DNA of 64,000 bases from Grimontia marina (lineage in GTDB: Bacteria > Pseudomonadota > Gammaproteobacteria > Enterobacterales > Vibrionaceae): the NCBI RefSeq assembly GCF_900060185.1, contig NZ_FIZY01000022.1, forward strand, positions 17,918 to 81,917, given 5' to 3'. The position numbers and the translations under genes were made by a program. Below, in pieces: positions 52,593 through 63,907 of the stretch (position 1 is its first letter; every line of letters starts with the position of its first letter). The notes below the pieces were generated by a model. That model saw only the letters and a program-made list of their open reading frames with translations. It was not told the DNA's origin and did not search any database.

Positions 52593-52961
52593 TTACTTAA
52601 CTTCAACAGAAGCACCAGCTTCTTCCAGATCTTTCTTCAGAGCTTCTGCTTCTTCTTTAGAAACAGCTTCTTTCAGAGGTGCTGGAGCGCCGTCAACAAC
52701 TGCTTTCGCTTCTTTCAGGCCCAGACCAGTCGCGCCGCGAACTGCTTTGATTACTGCAACTTTGTTTGCACCAGCAGCAGTCAGGATTACGTCGAATTCA
52801 GTTTGCTCTTCTGCAGCTTCACCAGCAGCGGCGCCGCCAGCAACAACTGCTGCAGCAGCAGAAACACCGAACTTCTCTTCCATAGCTTCGATCAGTTCAA
52901 CAACTTGCATTACAGACATTTCTGCAACTGCGTCTAGGATTTGCTCGTTAGTGATAGACAT
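52593..52961 (-). CDS. rplL: Ribosomal protein L7/L12
   Basis: 122 residues. N-terminal dimer domain ([24 protein letters not shown]), Ala/Gly-rich hinge (about 37-52), and the C-terminal factor-binding domain ([27 protein letters not shown]). It forms the stalk with L10 that recruits translation factors. The ATG at 52961 gives the family N-terminus. Follows rplJ by 60 bases. Confidence 0.98.
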   Translation of the reverse strand: MSITNEQILDAVAEMSVMQVVELIEAMEEKFGVSAAAAVVAGGAAAGEAAEEQTEFDVILTAAGANKVAVIKAVRGATGLGLKEAKAVVDGAPAPLKEAVSKEEAEALKKDLEEAGASVEVK

Positions 52962-53021
52962 AACAATTCTCTTTAAAGTCAACAATTAGTTTAAATAGCA
53001 ACCAGTAAAAAGCAATGCGAA

Positions 53022-53510
53022 TTACGCAGCTTCTTTCTGATCGCGAACAGCCGCGATAGTGCGAACCAGCTTGCCAGCAGACGCTTCTTTCATGCACATC
53101 ATCAGACGTGCGATAGCTTCGTCGTAAGTTGGCAGCGTTGCCAGTACGTCAGCGTTAGTCAGCGCGCCTTCGAATGCAGCAGCTTTGATCTCGAAATCTT
53201 TGTTCTCTTTCGCGAAGTCTTTGAAAAGACGCGCTGCAGCACCTGGGTGCTCAGTAGAGAACGCAATCAGTGTAGGACCAACAAAAATGTCTTTCAGACA
53301 TTCGTAGTCAGTACCGTCTACTGCACGACGAGCCAGTGTGTTACGGACAACTTTCATGTAAACACCCGCTTCACGCGCTTGTTTACGAAGAGAAGTCATC
53401 GCGCCAACTGTTACGCCGCGAGAATCAGCTACAACTGCAGACAGGGCACCGCTGGCAGCTTCGTTGACTTCAGCAACAATTGCTTTTTTGTCTTGAAGAT
53501 TTAATGCCAT
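53022..53510 (-). CDS. rplJ: Ribosomal protein L10
   Basis: 162 residues; [35 protein letters not shown] and [12 protein letters not shown] are typical. L10 anchors L12 dimers and represses its own leader. AGGAG lies before the ATG. Confidence 0.98.
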   Translation of the reverse strand: MALNLQDKKAIVAEVNEAASGALSAVVADSRGVTVGAMTSLRKQAREAGVYMKVVRNTLARRAVDGTDYECLKDIFVGPTLIAFSTEHPGAAARLFKDFAKENKDFEIKAAAFEGALTNADVLATLPTYDEAIARLMMCMKEASAGKLVRTIAAVRDQKEAA

Positions 53511-53743
53511 TTGGATTTGCTCCTGGATTGTTTTTACACCACTCGCTGCTTCACAGCAGGAGAGTAATTACGGCGCAGATCCAAGAAAGAAATATATCTA
53601 TCATGTTCCTGGCACCGTCTACGTAGGTAACGATTAAGTCTTACTTATGTAAGACGCCTACGGTCTTGGACGAAGTTCGGCAAGCCGAACTTAGCCATAA
53701 ATTTGAAGCGAAGAATTATACAGCAACTCATCGCTTCAAGCAA
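53511..53743 (-). promoter_or_regulatory. rplJ promoter and L10-leader region
   Basis: On the minus strand a promoter TTGCTT (53738-53743), 17 bases, TATAAT (53715-53720) starts just after the rplA stop. The 190-base leader has hairpins AAGTTCGGC/GCCGAACTT (53673-53692) and GTCTTAC/GTAAGAC (53638-53655), and the conserved TTCTTTCTTGGAT segment. This matches the long leader where L10-L12 binds to repress rplJL translation in E. coli. Confidence 0.8.
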
Positions 53744-54881
<1,138 letters not shown>

Positions 54882-54942
54882 TACTAAATACCTAAATTTG
54901 GGTTCAAACGTCTACTTTCGACAAGCAGACTCCCCGTTTAAC

Positions 54943-54977
54943 AAAAGGGCGCGAAATTGTATTCAAATTTCGCGCCC
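54943..54977 (-). terminator. Terminator-like hairpin between nusG and rplK
   Basis: GGGCGCGAAAT (54947-54957) and ATTTCGCGCCC (54967-54977) form an 11-bp stem with a 9-base loop; on the minus strand TTTT follows. It would end or attenuate the secE-nusG transcript before the ribosomal protein genes. Confidence 0.8.
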
Positions 54978-55005
54978 CTCGCAACTGTTACCGAGCAAAA
55001 AATGA

Positions 55006-55551
55006 TCAGGATTTTTCTACTTGGCTGAATTCCAGTTCTACCGGTGTTGCACGACCGAAGATAGAGACAGACACCTTCAAGCGGCTCTTCTCGTAATCGA
55101 CTTCTTCTACCACACCGTTGAAGTCCGCAAATGGGCCTTCAGTAACACGGATAACTTCACCCGCTTCATACACAGTTTTGTGTACTGGCGATTCGCTCGC
55201 TTTCTCCAGACGGTTCAAGATAGCGTCTGCTTCTTTATCAGAAATCGGCGCAGGGCGGTCTGGTGTACCGCCGATGAAGCCCATTACACGTGGTACGCTA
55301 CGCACCAGGTGCCATGACTCATCGTTCATCAGCATCTGAACCAGAACATAACCTGGGAAGAACTTACGTTCGCTCTTACGACGCTGACCTGCGCGCATTT
55401 CAACCACTTCCTCGGTCGGTACCAAAACCTCACCAAAGAAGTCTTCCATCTCGTGCATTTTGATATGTTCTTTCAGCGACTTCGCTACACGGCCTTCAAA
55501 ACCGGAGAAAGCCTGAACAACAAACCAACGTTTTTTTGGAGCTTCGCTCAT
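55006..55551 (-). CDS. nusG: Transcription elongation/antitermination factor NusG
   Basis: 181 residues. NGN domain ([50 protein letters not shown]) and C-terminal KOW domain ([30 protein letters not shown]). It couples polymerase with Rho or ribosomes. The ATG at 55551 follows GAGGT and lies ten bases after the secE stop. Confidence 0.98.
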   Translation of the reverse strand: MSEAPKKRWFVVQAFSGFEGRVAKSLKEHIKMHEMEDFFGEVLVPTEEVVEMRAGQRRKSERKFFPGYVLVQMLMNDESWHLVRSVPRVMGFIGGTPDRPAPISDKEADAILNRLEKASESPVHKTVYEAGEVIRVTEGPFADFNGVVEEVDYEKSRLKVSVSIFGRATPVELEFSQVEKS

Positions 55552-55561
55552 GTAGTTAACC

Positions 55562-55933
55562 TCACACGCCAGTGAATAGGCGGACCAGACGGACCATGAT
55601 TCCGTCGATGCCCCACAGGATGAGCGCCATGACGACAGTGACAGCCAGAACGATGAGAGTGGTTTGCAAAGTTTCCTGGCGAGTAGGCCATACCACTTTA
55701 CGCACTTCCATACGCGATTCACGTGCAAAGGTGATCGCTGCTTTACCTTTGGCAGTCAGTGCAGCGACACCACCCGCGGCGGCAACCAACACAACAACTG
55801 CAGCAGCTCGTAGCACGACAGACATATCACTGTACAGGCTATTTCCCACTACCGCTACGGCCAATAAGGCAAAGACCACAACCCATTTCAGGGCGTCCAT
55901 TGACCCGGTTTGGGCTTCAGCATTCGCTTTCAT
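55562..55933 (-). CDS. secE: Preprotein translocase subunit SecE
   Basis: A 123-residue inner-membrane protein with three hydrophobic segments (about 17-34, 40-60, 90-112) and the conserved [18 protein letters not shown] amphipathic motif before the last helix. Three segments are typical of gammaproteobacterial SecE. Operon with nusG. Confidence 0.97.
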   Translation of the reverse strand: MKANAEAQTGSMDALKWVVVFALLAVAVVGNSLYSDMSVVLRAAAVVVLVAAAGGVAALTAKGKAAITFARESRMEVRKVVWPTRQETLQTTLIVLAVTVVMALILWGIDGIMVRLVRLFTGV

Positions 55934-56104
55934 ACATTCTACCTGTAACTAGTCTACTTCATAGACGACAACAACCTCGCGTCAGCGAGGTAAAAGAACA
56001 AGGAAAATAGCTTTAGATTCATATGACCGTCTATTTTCTTATCCCTAAAACAATGTTCACTGCGGCAAATCGGTGAAAAAAAGTCCAATCCAAAGATTTG
56101 GCGC

Positions 56105-56134
56105 AGAAAAAGGGCATCAAATGATGCCCTTTTT
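56105..56134 (-). terminator. Terminator of tuf
   Basis: AAAAAGGGCATCA (56107-56119) and TGATGCCCTTTTT (56122-56134) pair; a T-run follows on the minus strand. It separates tuf from secE-nusG. Confidence 0.92.
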
Positions 56135-56153
56135 GCTAGTGTGTCGTCAAATC

Positions 56154-57338
56154 TTATTCGATGATTTTAGCAACAACACCTGCGCCAACAGTACGGCCGC
56201 CTTCACGGATTGCGAAGCGCAGACCTTCATCCATTGCGATTGGAGCAATAAGAGTTACAACCATTTGGATGTTGTCGCCTGGCATTACCATCTCAACGCC
56301 TTCTGGCAGTTCGATGGTACCGGTCACGTCAGTAGTACGGAAGTAGAACTGTGGACGGTAGCCTTTGAAGAACGGAGTATGACGGCCGCCTTCGTCTTTA
56401 GACAGAACATATACTTCTGATTCGAAAGTCGTGTGTGGAGTGATAGAACCCGGCTTCGCCAGTACTTGACCACGCTCAACTTCGTCACGCTTAGTACCAC
56501 GCAGCAGAACACCAACGTTCTCACCTGCACGGCCTTCGTCCAGAAGTTTACGGAACATTTCAACACCAGTACAAGTAGTAGTGGTAGTCTCTTTGATACC
56601 AACGATAGCGACTTCGTCACCTACGCGAACGATACCTTGCTCAACACGACCCGTTACAACAGTACCACGGCCTTGGATTGAGAATACGTCTTCGATTGGC
56701 AGGATGAATGGCTTGTCGATCGCACGCTCTGGCTCTGGGATGTAAGAATCCAGTGCTTCTGCCAGCTCAACGATTTTCGCTTCCCACTCAGCTTCGCCGT
56801 TCAGTGCACCCAGTGCAGAACCTTGAATTACTGGGCAGTCGTCGCCTGGGAAGTCGTACTCAGACAGCAGTTCACGAACTTCCATCTCAACCAGCTCAAG
56901 CAGCTCTTCGTCGTCAACCATGTCACACTTGTTCATGAATACAAGGATGTATGGAATACCAACCTGGCGACCCAGCAGGATGTGCTCACGCGTTTGTGGC
57001 ATTGGACCGTCAGTTGCCGCAACAACCAGGATACCACCGTCCATTTGCGCAGCACCAGTGATCATGTTTTTAACATAGTCAGCGTGTCCTGGGCAGTCTA
57101 CGTGTGCGTAGTGACGTGAAGGAGTATCGTACTCTACGTGTGAAGTCGAGATAGTGATACCACGCTCACGCTCTTCTGGCGCGTTATCGATTGATGCGAA
57201 GTCACGCGCTGCACCGCCGTATACTTTAGCAAGTACAGTACAGATAGCTGCAGTCAGAGTGGTTTTACCGTGGTCAACGTGGCCGATAGTACCAACGTTA
57301 ACGTGCGGTTTCGTACGTTCAAATTTTTCTTTAGACAT
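56154..57338 (-). CDS. tuf: Elongation factor Tu
   Basis: 394 residues. G1 [10 protein letters not shown]3 [10 protein letters not shown]4 NKCD and SALGALNG; domains II and III follow. It delivers aminoacyl-tRNA to the ribosome. The ATG at 57338 follows AGAGGG; the open frame upstream runs through the tRNA-Thr gene and is not coding. It is downstream of four tRNAs as tufB is in E. coli. A second tuf copy usually exists elsewhere. Confidence 0.99.
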   Translation of the reverse strand: MSKEKFERTKPHVNVGTIGHVDHGKTTLTAAICTVLAKVYGGAARDFASIDNAPEERERGITISTSHVEYDTPSRHYAHVDCPGHADYVKNMITGAAQMDGGILVVAATDGPMPQTREHILLGRQVGIPYILVFMNKCDMVDDEELLELVEMEVRELLSEYDFPGDDCPVIQGSALGALNGEAEWEAKIVELAEALDSYIPEPERAIDKPFILPIEDVFSIQGRGTVVTGRVEQGIVRVGDEVAIVGIKETTTTTCTGVEMFRKLLDEGRAGENVGVLLRGTKRDEVERGQVLAKPGSITPHTTFESEVYVLSKDEGGRHTPFFKGYRPQFYFRTTDVTGTIELPEGVEMVMPGDNIQMVVTLIAPIAMDEGLRFAIREGGRTVGAGVVAKIIE

Positions 57339-57448
57339 GACAGTCCCTCTAAGCACGGTATTTTGGTGGTTTAACGACCACACATACAACAAACGGATTT
57401 TTGTTGAGTATATGACAAATGGCTTGAAGTAACTTTGGGGAGAAAGAG

Positions 57449-57524
57449 TGGTGCTGATACCCAGATTTGAACTGGGGACCTCACCCTTACCAAGGGTGCG
57501 CTCTACCAACTGAGCTATATCAGC
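57449..57524 (-). tRNA. tRNA-Thr (GGT)
   Basis: 76 bases on the minus strand with encoded CCA. The acceptor arm GCTGATA pairs with TATCAGC, the anticodon loop CTTGGTA carries GGT, and the T loop has GTTCAAATC. It is the last tRNA before tuf (thrT position). Confidence 0.98.
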
Positions 57525-57534
57525 ACTATAAGAT

Positions 57535-57609
<75 letters not shown>

Positions 57610-57649
57610 TTTCAGTTTCTCGTAGAGCTATTCAAACTATTTGAAATAG

Positions 57650-57734
57650 TGGTGGTGGGAGAAGGATTCGAACCTTCGAAGGCGGAGCCGTCAGATTTAC
57701 AGTCTGATCCCTTTGGCCACTCGGGAATCCCACC
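57650..57734 (-). tRNA. tRNA-Tyr (GTA)
   Basis: 85 bases, class II with a long variable arm; CCA encoded. Acceptor GGTGGGA with TCCCACC, anticodon GTA in ACTGTAAAT. Corresponds to tyrU. Confidence 0.98.
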
Positions 57735-57756
57735 AAATTGTTCTTTTTTGTCGTAA

Positions 57757-57832
<76 letters not shown>

Positions 57833-57846
57833 GACAAGTGCTGCGC

Positions 57847-57875
57847 ATTCTATTCAATGATTTTTAGCGTTGCAA
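57847..57875 (-). promoter_or_regulatory. Promoter of the tRNA-tuf operon
   Basis: On the minus strand TTGCAA (57870-57875), a 17-base spacer and TAGAAT (57847-57852), followed by a GCGC discriminator. AT-rich sequence upstream may act as an UP element. Transcription would start about 10 bases before the first tRNA. Confidence 0.8.
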
Positions 57876-58040
57876 TAGGTAATTTAAAAATTTCACCCAA
57901 ATAAGATCTTATGGGGCATTAATTCACCAATTTGCTCCGTTTTTTAGCTAGATGGCGCAGCGTTATATCCCCTCCATACTTCCACAAACCGCATCGATAA
58001 GGTATTGTCGCTCTCCTTAACACACAGATTCATCCAGAGT

Positions 58041-58976
58041 ATGAGTGATTTACTAACTCCATATTTGTCGTTCGACCGTGAGCAATGGTCAGAATTGCGC
58101 GACTCAGTGCCAATGACGCTTGACGAGACCGATCTCGAAAAGCTGCGTGGTATTAACGAGCATTTGACGATGAATGAAGTGCGGGATATCTACCTGCCGC
58201 TTTCGCGACTGCTGAATTTGTATGTAAAGGCGCGAAAAGGCCGCACCCAAGTCCTTGAACACTTTTTGGGACAAAAAGACAATAATGTTCCGTATGTGAT
58301 TGGTATTGCTGGCAGTGTGGCAGTCGGAAAAAGTACAACTGCACGTTTGCTGAAAGCACTGCTGGAACGCTGGCCTGAACACCCTAAAGTCGAGCTCATC
58401 ACCACTGATGGTTTTCTTCATCCCAACAAGATCCTCAATGAGCGTGGATTGATGAAGAAAAAAGGGTTTCCAGAGTCTTACGATATCCGAGGTCTGGTGC
58501 AGTTTGTTGCCGATGTGAAATCGGGGAAATCAAGGGTTGAAGCGCCCGTCTATTCGCATCTGGTCTATGACATCACTGAAGACACCAAAGTCGTCCAACA
58601 GCCTGACATTTTGATCGTGGAAGGTCTGAATGTATTGCAAAGTGGTATGGATTACCCGCACGACCCTCACCGCGTTTTTATCTCGGACTTCTTAGATTTT
58701 TCTATCTACGTTGATGCGGACAGCGAGTTACTGAAAACCTGGTACATCGAGCGCTTTATGGCGTTCCGTAAAGGTGCGTTTCAGAACCCAACATCTTATT
58801 TCCACCACTACACCAAGCTTTCGCATGATGAAGCGGTACAGACAGCATCAGGTATTTGGGAAGAGATTAACGGTAAGAATCTGGAAGAGAACATTCTTCC
58901 TACGCGCGAGCGTGCTGGCTTAATCCTCCAGAAAGGAACCAACCACGCGGTTCAAACCGTTAAAGTTAGGAAATAG
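58041..58976 (+). CDS. coaA: Pantothenate kinase, type I
   Basis: A 311-residue ATP-dependent kinase for the first step of CoA synthesis. P-loop [39 protein letters not shown] and EGLNVLQ are typical; the conserved Lys-Trp and Tyr region near the C-terminus ([16 protein letters not shown]) is present. The ATG at 58041 gives the family length. Divergent from the tRNA operon and convergent with birA; the neighbour order is the E. coli one. Confidence 0.97.
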   Translation: MSDLLTPYLSFDREQWSELRDSVPMTLDETDLEKLRGINEHLTMNEVRDIYLPLSRLLNLYVKARKGRTQVLEHFLGQKDNNVPYVIGIAGSVAVGKSTTARLLKALLERWPEHPKVELITTDGFLHPNKILNERGLMKKKGFPESYDIRGLVQFVADVKSGKSRVEAPVYSHLVYDITEDTKVVQQPDILIVEGLNVLQSGMDYPHDPHRVFISDFLDFSIYVDADSELLKTWYIERFMAFRKGAFQNPTSYFHHYTKLSHDEAVQTASGIWEEINGKNLEENILPTRERAGLILQKGTNHAVQTVKVRK

Positions 58977-58977
58977 C

Positions 58978-59943
58978 TTAGTCGTCAGCACGCAGGCTGA
59001 TCTCTCCGCCGAGATATGGGGTAATGCCATTTTCGGTTTCCAGCAGCAAAGCCCCTTGCTCATTGATCCCGCGCGCAATCCCCTTAACCACTCGCTCACC
59101 CAGCAGTAATTTCACCGCACGACCCTGGAAGTTGTCATAGCTGTCCCAGCGTGGCACAAAGCCTGCCATTCCAGTTTCTTCATATTGCTTCAGCGCTTCT
59201 GTTACGCCATTTATCAAAGCGGCTGCCAAAGCATTTTTGTCGGGGAGTGGATGGCAAGCATCCTGAAGATTTGCCCAGCTTTGATCCACTTCATCTGTTT
59301 CAGGCATTGCAACGTTAAGTCCCATACCAATAACCAAATGAGCGGCATCGCCAGCCTGACCCGTCATTTCTACCAAAATACCGGCAAGCTTCTTGTCATT
59401 CCAATAAAGGTCATTTGGCCACTTGACCTTAACCCCTTCGGCTCCCAGATTCTGCAAGGTTTCAGCCATAGAAACACCCACAACAAGGCTTAATCCCATC
59501 GCAGCAGCCATCCCTGCATCTAATCGCCAATACATGGAAAGGTAAAGGTTGGCACCAAAAGGAGAAAACCACGCTCTGCCACGGCGTCCACGGCCTGCCT
59601 GTTGATACTCGGCAAGACAGGCGGAGCCGGACTCCAACTGACCTACGCGATCCAGAAGATGCTGGTTTGTAGAGTCAATCACGGGGATAAGCTCAAATGC
59701 GGGAACGTTTAGTTGCGCGTTTAGCGCGCCTTCATCAAGGAGATTAAGCGGCGCAGGCAGGCAATAGCCTTTACCTTGGACGCGGAACACATCCACACCC
59801 CACTGTTGCAATACTTTGATGTGTTTGCTGATTGCAGCTCGGCTCATACCGAGCTCTTCACCCAATTTTTCACCTGAGTGGAACTGGCCGTCTGCCAGCA
59901 TTTTTATAAGAGCCAGGCGGGGCGTATTATCTAGCGCTGGCAT
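58978..59943 (-). CDS. birA: Biotin-protein ligase and biotin operon repressor
   Basis: 321 residues. N-terminal winged helix (GEKLGEELGMSRAAISKHIKVLQQWG), catalytic domain with GRGRRGRAWFSPFG (biotinyl-adenylate loop), KWPNDLYWNDKKLAGIL and a C-terminal SH3-like domain. It biotinylates AccB and, with biotinyl-AMP, represses bio genes. The start overlaps the murB end by 13 bases. Confidence 0.97.
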   Translation of the reverse strand: MPALDNTPRLALIKMLADGQFHSGEKLGEELGMSRAAISKHIKVLQQWGVDVFRVQGKGYCLPAPLNLLDEGALNAQLNVPAFELIPVIDSTNQHLLDRVGQLESGSACLAEYQQAGRGRRGRAWFSPFGANLYLSMYWRLDAGMAAAMGLSLVVGVSMAETLQNLGAEGVKVKWPNDLYWNDKKLAGILVEMTGQAGDAAHLVIGMGLNVAMPETDEVDQSWANLQDACHPLPDKNALAAALINGVTEALKQYEETGMAGFVPRWDSYDNFQGRAVKLLLGERVVKGIARGINEQGALLLETENGITPYLGGEISLRADD

Positions 59944-60971
59944 ACAGCCTCCAATGTGGTTTCTTGAGTCGCCCCCATAAAGCGAACCTCGTGTTCTAGC
60001 AAGACTCCAAAACGTTGGTAAACGGTATCAACCACTTCTTTCGCGAGAGTCACCACATCGCTGGCTGTAGCACCACCACTGTTTACCAGCACCAATGCCT
60101 GTTTATCGTGAACAGACGCGCCACCGACGCTTTTGCCCTTTAGGCCACACTGATCGATGAGCCAGCCCGCAGCGAGCTTCACTTCTGAACTCGATACTTC
60201 AAACGAAGGCATCTTTTCATTATCAGCTAAGAGAGATTTTACCTGTGTCTTAGGCACAACTGGGTTTTTAAAGAAGCTTCCGGCATTTCCTAAGAGATTA
60301 GGATCAGGCAGCTTTTCACTTCGAATTTCGCAGACCTTATCAAACACCTCTTTGGCAGAAACGTCATTCTCACTCGCCAAATCGCCCAGAGCCCCGTAAC
60401 CTATCACGGGCTTCCAAGCTTTCGATAACTGGAAGCCTACAGCAAGAATAATGGCTTTATCTTTGAGTTCACGCTTGAACACAGAGTCCCGGTAACCAAA
60501 TTCACAGGCCCCCGGCCCCATGCGAGCGACTTCGCCGGTTTCAAGCATCAGGACATCGACATACTCACAGCGCTCATTCAGCTCAACACCGTAAGCGCCG
60601 ATGTTCTGAATGGGCGCCGAGCCTACCAGGCCAGGGATAAGCGCAAGGTTTTCAAGGCCAGGCATACCCTGTTCAATCGTCCATTTCACCAATTGGTGCC
60701 AGTTTTCCCCGCCAGCCACATGAAGGTGCCAATGCGAAGCTGTCTCATCAACATCAATACCCTTTAGGCGGTTTAGAACCACTATCCCATCAAAATCTTC
60801 ACAGAACAGAAGATTACTGCCTTCGCCAAGGACGATCTTTTGCTCGTCAGCACGATCACGCCAGATCGTGATAAAATCTTCCGCGCTTTGCGCTTCAATA
60901 ATGGCTTTGGCCTGAACATCAATACCAAAGGTGTGAAATGGTTTTAGCGATGTAGTAGACAGGATATTCAT
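59931..60971 (-). CDS. murB: UDP-N-acetylmuramate dehydrogenase
   Basis: A 346-residue FAD enzyme that reduces UDP-GlcNAc-enolpyruvate in peptidoglycan synthesis. TFGIDVQAKAIIEA, LGEGSNLLFCEDFDG, GLENLALIPGLVGSAPIQNIGAYGVEL, YRDSVFK and NAGSFFKNP (catalytic Ser) are present. First gene of murB-birA. Confidence 0.98.
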   Translation of the reverse strand: MNILSTTSLKPFHTFGIDVQAKAIIEAQSAEDFITIWRDRADEQKIVLGEGSNLLFCEDFDGIVVLNRLKGIDVDETASHWHLHVAGGENWHQLVKWTIEQGMPGLENLALIPGLVGSAPIQNIGAYGVELNERCEYVDVLMLETGEVARMGPGACEFGYRDSVFKRELKDKAIILAVGFQLSKAWKPVIGYGALGDLASENDVSAKEVFDKVCEIRSEKLPDPNLLGNAGSFFKNPVVPKTQVKSLLADNEKMPSFEVSSSEVKLAAGWLIDQCGLKGKSVGGASVHDKQALVLVNSGGATASDVVTLAKEVVDTVYQRFGVLLEHEVRFMGATQETTLEAVCQR

Positions 60972-61052
60972 TCGGATCGCAGTTTCGTTTTGATAAAGTC
61001 TTAGCGATGTATACTACCCCATCCGCCTTGAATTCACAGTGATTTGATAACC

Positions 61053-61490
61053 ATGGCCGACACACGATATGCCCTCCTCGACCCACTCCGTTTTCCACTG
61101 GTGGCTCGTTTTTACAAAACACATTACCCAGCAGGGAAGCCGAAGAAAGACGAAATCATTTGGACGGCAGAAAATAGCAGCGGTCTTTTTGGTTCAGTTA
61201 GATTCAGGCAGTTTCATGACTTCCAACTTCTGACTGGTATGCTTATTGCCCCCGAGCAACGAGGGAAAAAGCAGGGAGAAGCTTTCCTCAATGCCGTCCA
61301 AACTCAGATTCAAACTAAAGCTTGTTATTGTCTGGCGTATCGCTATTTAGAAAAACTCTACAAAGAGGCCGGATTTGAAGTGATCGAGGTCAGTAATCTG
61401 CCCGAAGAATTACGTGGCCGATACCAAAGCTATTGCAACAGTGGTAAAGATCTTATCCCTATGCGTCACAACTCCATGTCACAGTTTTAA
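61053..61490 (+). CDS. GNAT family N-acetyltransferase
   Basis: A 145-residue protein. GMLIAPEQRGKKQGEAFLNAV is the acetyl-CoA loop (motif A, R/Q-x-x-G-x-G/K type) and YRYLEKLYKEAGFE the C-terminal motif. Substrate unknown. The ATG at 61053 follows a weak site; a TTG three codons earlier is an alternative. Divergent from murB with an 81-base gap. Confidence 0.8.
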   Translation: MADTRYALLDPLRFPLVARFYKTHYPAGKPKKDEIIWTAENSSGLFGSVRFRQFHDFQLLTGMLIAPEQRGKKQGEAFLNAVQTQIQTKACYCLAYRYLEKLYKEAGFEVIEVSNLPEELRGRYQSYCNSGKDLIPMRHNSMSQF

Positions 61491-61598
61491 ATCGGGATAG
61501 CTGACACACGGATATCGCTGGAAATTGCACAATTTCTGGTACAATACTGGGTTTGATTTGCGTTAACACGACCCAGTGTCGAACTTAATGAGGCAACA

Positions 61599-62948
61599 AT
61601 GGTTTCAGCTACTGCCAATAAGCAGTTGATCGATCAGCTCCCGAAAATTGCGCACCGTCCAGACCAGATGGAAACACTGCTCGATGCGACCACCTTCAGG
61701 GAGCGTCTGCTTCACGAAATAGCTCACGCTAAATATCGTATTTACCTTGTTGCTCTGTATCTGCAAGACGACGAGGCAGGGCGTAATATCCTTGATGCGC
61801 TCTATGAAGCAAAACAAAAGAATCCGGTTCTGGATATCAAAGTACTGGTTGACTGGCACCGAGCCCAGCGCGGCCTGATTGGCGCTGACAAGTCAGACGG
61901 TAATGCTGCGCTTTACCGCGAGTACGCTGAGAAATACCAGCATAAGATTGATGTGCTGGGCGTACCTGTGAGAAACAGGGAAGTCTTTGGCGTCCTGCAC
62001 CTTAAAGGCTTTGTCTTTGATGATACTGTTATTTATAGCGGCGCAAGTCTGAATGATGTGTATCTTGCCCAGCATGACCGCTACCGTTATGACCGCTACC
62101 ATGTCATCAATAGCAAAACACTAGCCGACTGCATGGCAGGCTTTATCGGAAACACCTTGGCGGCCAGTTCTGCAGTCACATGCCTTGCGCAGCCTAACCG
62201 CCCGGAAGTAAAAGTACTCAAGCCAGCTATCCGCGAATTACGTGCAAGACTGCAGGCAGCCAGCTATCAGTTTATTTCGCAACATATCAATGACGATCAA
62301 ATTGGCCTCACGCCAATGGTGGGATTGGGTAAGCGTAAGAACTTCCTGAACATTCAGATTTGTCGTTTAATCGCCAGTGCTGAAAATGAACTCATCATAT
62401 GTACGCCTTACTTCAACCCTCCGCGCAGTGTGACTCGTGAAATAAGACTTGCCTTGCGTAGAGGTGTGAACGTCACCATTATCGTAGGCGATAAAACAGC
62501 GAATGACTTCTACATCCCTCCTAGTGAGCCGTTCAAAACGATTTCAGGTTTACCTTATCTTTATGAAATGAACCTACGCAATTTCGCACGTCGTAATGAA
62601 GCCGCTATCGCCAAGCGTCAATTGAAAATCCACCTTTGGAAGCACGACGACAACAGCTTTCATCTCAAAGGGATTTGGGTAGACAGATCCTACATGCTAC
62701 TGACGGGTAACAACCTCAACCCTCGTGCATGGAAGCTGGATCTTGAAAATGCCATCTTGCTTCACGACAAACGTCGTTTGCTGGAAGCCGAAGCCCAAAG
62801 GGAAATCGATACGATTTTGGAGCACACTCAGCTGATTGGCAGTTACAAGCAAATTGAAAAGCTGGAAGTTTACCCGCCTCAAGTACAAAGATTGCTAAAA
62901 CGTATCAAGCGCATCAGGGCAGATCATCTGCTTAATCAGATACTTTAA
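61599..62948 (+). CDS. pssA: CDP-diacylglycerol-serine O-phosphatidyltransferase
   Basis: A 449-residue phospholipase-D-superfamily enzyme that makes phosphatidylserine. Two HxK motifs: VLHLKGFVFDDTVIYSGASLND and SFHLKGIWVDRSYMLLTGNNLNPRAW, each with the trailing Asp and Asn. Length matches E. coli PssA (451). It is peripheral to the inner membrane. The next gene starts 10 bases downstream. Confidence 0.97.
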   Translation: MVSATANKQLIDQLPKIAHRPDQMETLLDATTFRERLLHEIAHAKYRIYLVALYLQDDEAGRNILDALYEAKQKNPVLDIKVLVDWHRAQRGLIGADKSDGNAALYREYAEKYQHKIDVLGVPVRNREVFGVLHLKGFVFDDTVIYSGASLNDVYLAQHDRYRYDRYHVINSKTLADCMAGFIGNTLAASSAVTCLAQPNRPEVKVLKPAIRELRARLQAASYQFISQHINDDQIGLTPMVGLGKRKNFLNIQICRLIASAENELIICTPYFNPPRSVTREIRLALRRGVNVTIIVGDKTANDFYIPPSEPFKTISGLPYLYEMNLRNFARRNEAAIAKRQLKIHLWKHDDNSFHLKGIWVDRSYMLLTGNNLNPRAWKLDLENAILLHDKRRLLEAEAQREIDTILEHTQLIGSYKQIEKLEVYPPQVQRLLKRIKRIRADHLLNQIL

Positions 62949-62958
62949 GGAGTCAGAC

Positions 62959-63579
62959 GTGATTGCTTCTATCGATGTGGACCCACAGAAAACCTTTACA
63001 CTGATCTGCCCAGGCGAATTACCTGTGCAAGGCGGAGATAAGATTGGTCCCGCACTTAACGAACAGGCAACAAAGGCACAATTCCGCGTCCTCACAAAGG
63101 ACGCGCATCCAGCCAACGCAGTTTGGGTAGTCGACAGTCACGATAAGATGCTAGTTCCTTTGGAGCATGCCAATGCGGACCTTACTTGGGTATCCCATGC
63201 AGTACCTGGCACCGAAGGCTTTGAAACTATTCCAGAACTCCCTGAAGTAACTGAATATGACCATGTCATTTGGAAAGGTGTAGAGCCAAATCTCCACCCT
63301 TACGGTGCATGTTTCCATGATATTCAGGAAAAGCTCAGCACTGGCCTCATTGAATGGCTTAAAGCCAAAGGTATCACCACTGTATTAGTCGGTGGTCTCG
63401 CTACTGACTACTGCGTTAAAACCACTGCAATGCAATTAAAGATGCATGGTGGCTTTGATGTTTGGGTTAACCTAGAAGCTTGTCGAGGCATTGCTGAAGA
63501 AACAACTGAAACAGGCTGCGTTGAAATGCGTGATGCCGGTATCCACGTTATAGAAACGCTGGAAGAGTTCACGGCATAA
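62959..63579 (+). CDS. pncA: Isochorismatase-family hydrolase, probable nicotinamidase
   Basis: A 206-residue protein with the nicotinamidase triad: Asp6 in ASIDVDPQKTF, Lys in HVIWKGVEP, and Cys in GLATDYCVKTTA; VDSHDKML supplies the metal Asp/His. It would deamidate nicotinamide to nicotinate for NAD salvage. The D-x-Q start motif is D-P-Q here. Starts with GTG after AAGGAG; likely operon with pssA. The symbol is by motif; a related amidohydrolase is possible. Confidence 0.8.
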   Translation: MIASIDVDPQKTFTLICPGELPVQGGDKIGPALNEQATKAQFRVLTKDAHPANAVWVVDSHDKMLVPLEHANADLTWVSHAVPGTEGFETIPELPEVTEYDHVIWKGVEPNLHPYGACFHDIQEKLSTGLIEWLKAKGITTVLVGGLATDYCVKTTAMQLKMHGGFDVWVNLEACRGIAEETTETGCVEMRDAGIHVIETLEEFTA

Positions 63580-63600
63580 CTCACTAAATGAACCCCAAAA

Positions 63601-63630
63601 ACACCACCTGAGAAGGTGGTGTTTTTTATA
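63601..63630 (+). terminator. Terminator after the nicotinamidase gene
   Basis: ACACCACCT (63601-63609) and AGGTGGTGT (63614-63622) with a GAGA-type loop and a T-run. Confidence 0.92.
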
Positions 63631-63745
63631 TCTATTATTTGGAAGCTCCAACTTTATTTACCATGAGCTAAGTGCTTGTATGGTAGTTGTCTGAAATTAA
63701 GGCTAGGAAAAAGGGAGCGATAGTAAATATGAAAAGATGTAGATG

Positions 63746-63776
63746 CAAAAAAGCCCTGACCGTCAGGTCAGGGCTT
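63746..63776 (-). terminator. Terminator of the rRNA operon
   Basis: AAGCCCTGACC (63751-63761) and GGTCAGGGCTT (63766-63776) form an 11-bp stem with a GTCA loop; on the minus strand T6 follows. Confidence 0.9.
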
Positions 63777-63789
63777 CTTCAAAATTCAA

Positions 63790-63907
63790 GCCTGGCGATG
63801 TCCTACTCTCACATGGGGAGACCCCACACTACCATCGGCGCTGTTACGTTTCACTACTGAGTTCGGCATGGAGTCAGGTGGGTCCATAACGCTATGGTCG
63901 CCAAGCA
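63790..63907 (-). rRNA. rrf: 5S ribosomal RNA
   Basis: About 118 bases on the minus strand. Begins TGCTTGGCGACCATAGCG, has CCGAACTCAGTAGTGAAACG and GTGAGAGTAGGACATCGCC near the end, matching gammaproteobacterial 5S. Ends are approximate within two or three bases. It is the last gene of an rrn operon that continues beyond the window. Confidence 0.96.

Noticed and set aside
57339..57509. N-terminal extension of tuf
   Set aside because: It reads through the tRNA-Thr gene; the true ATG with a ribosome site gives exactly 394 residues.
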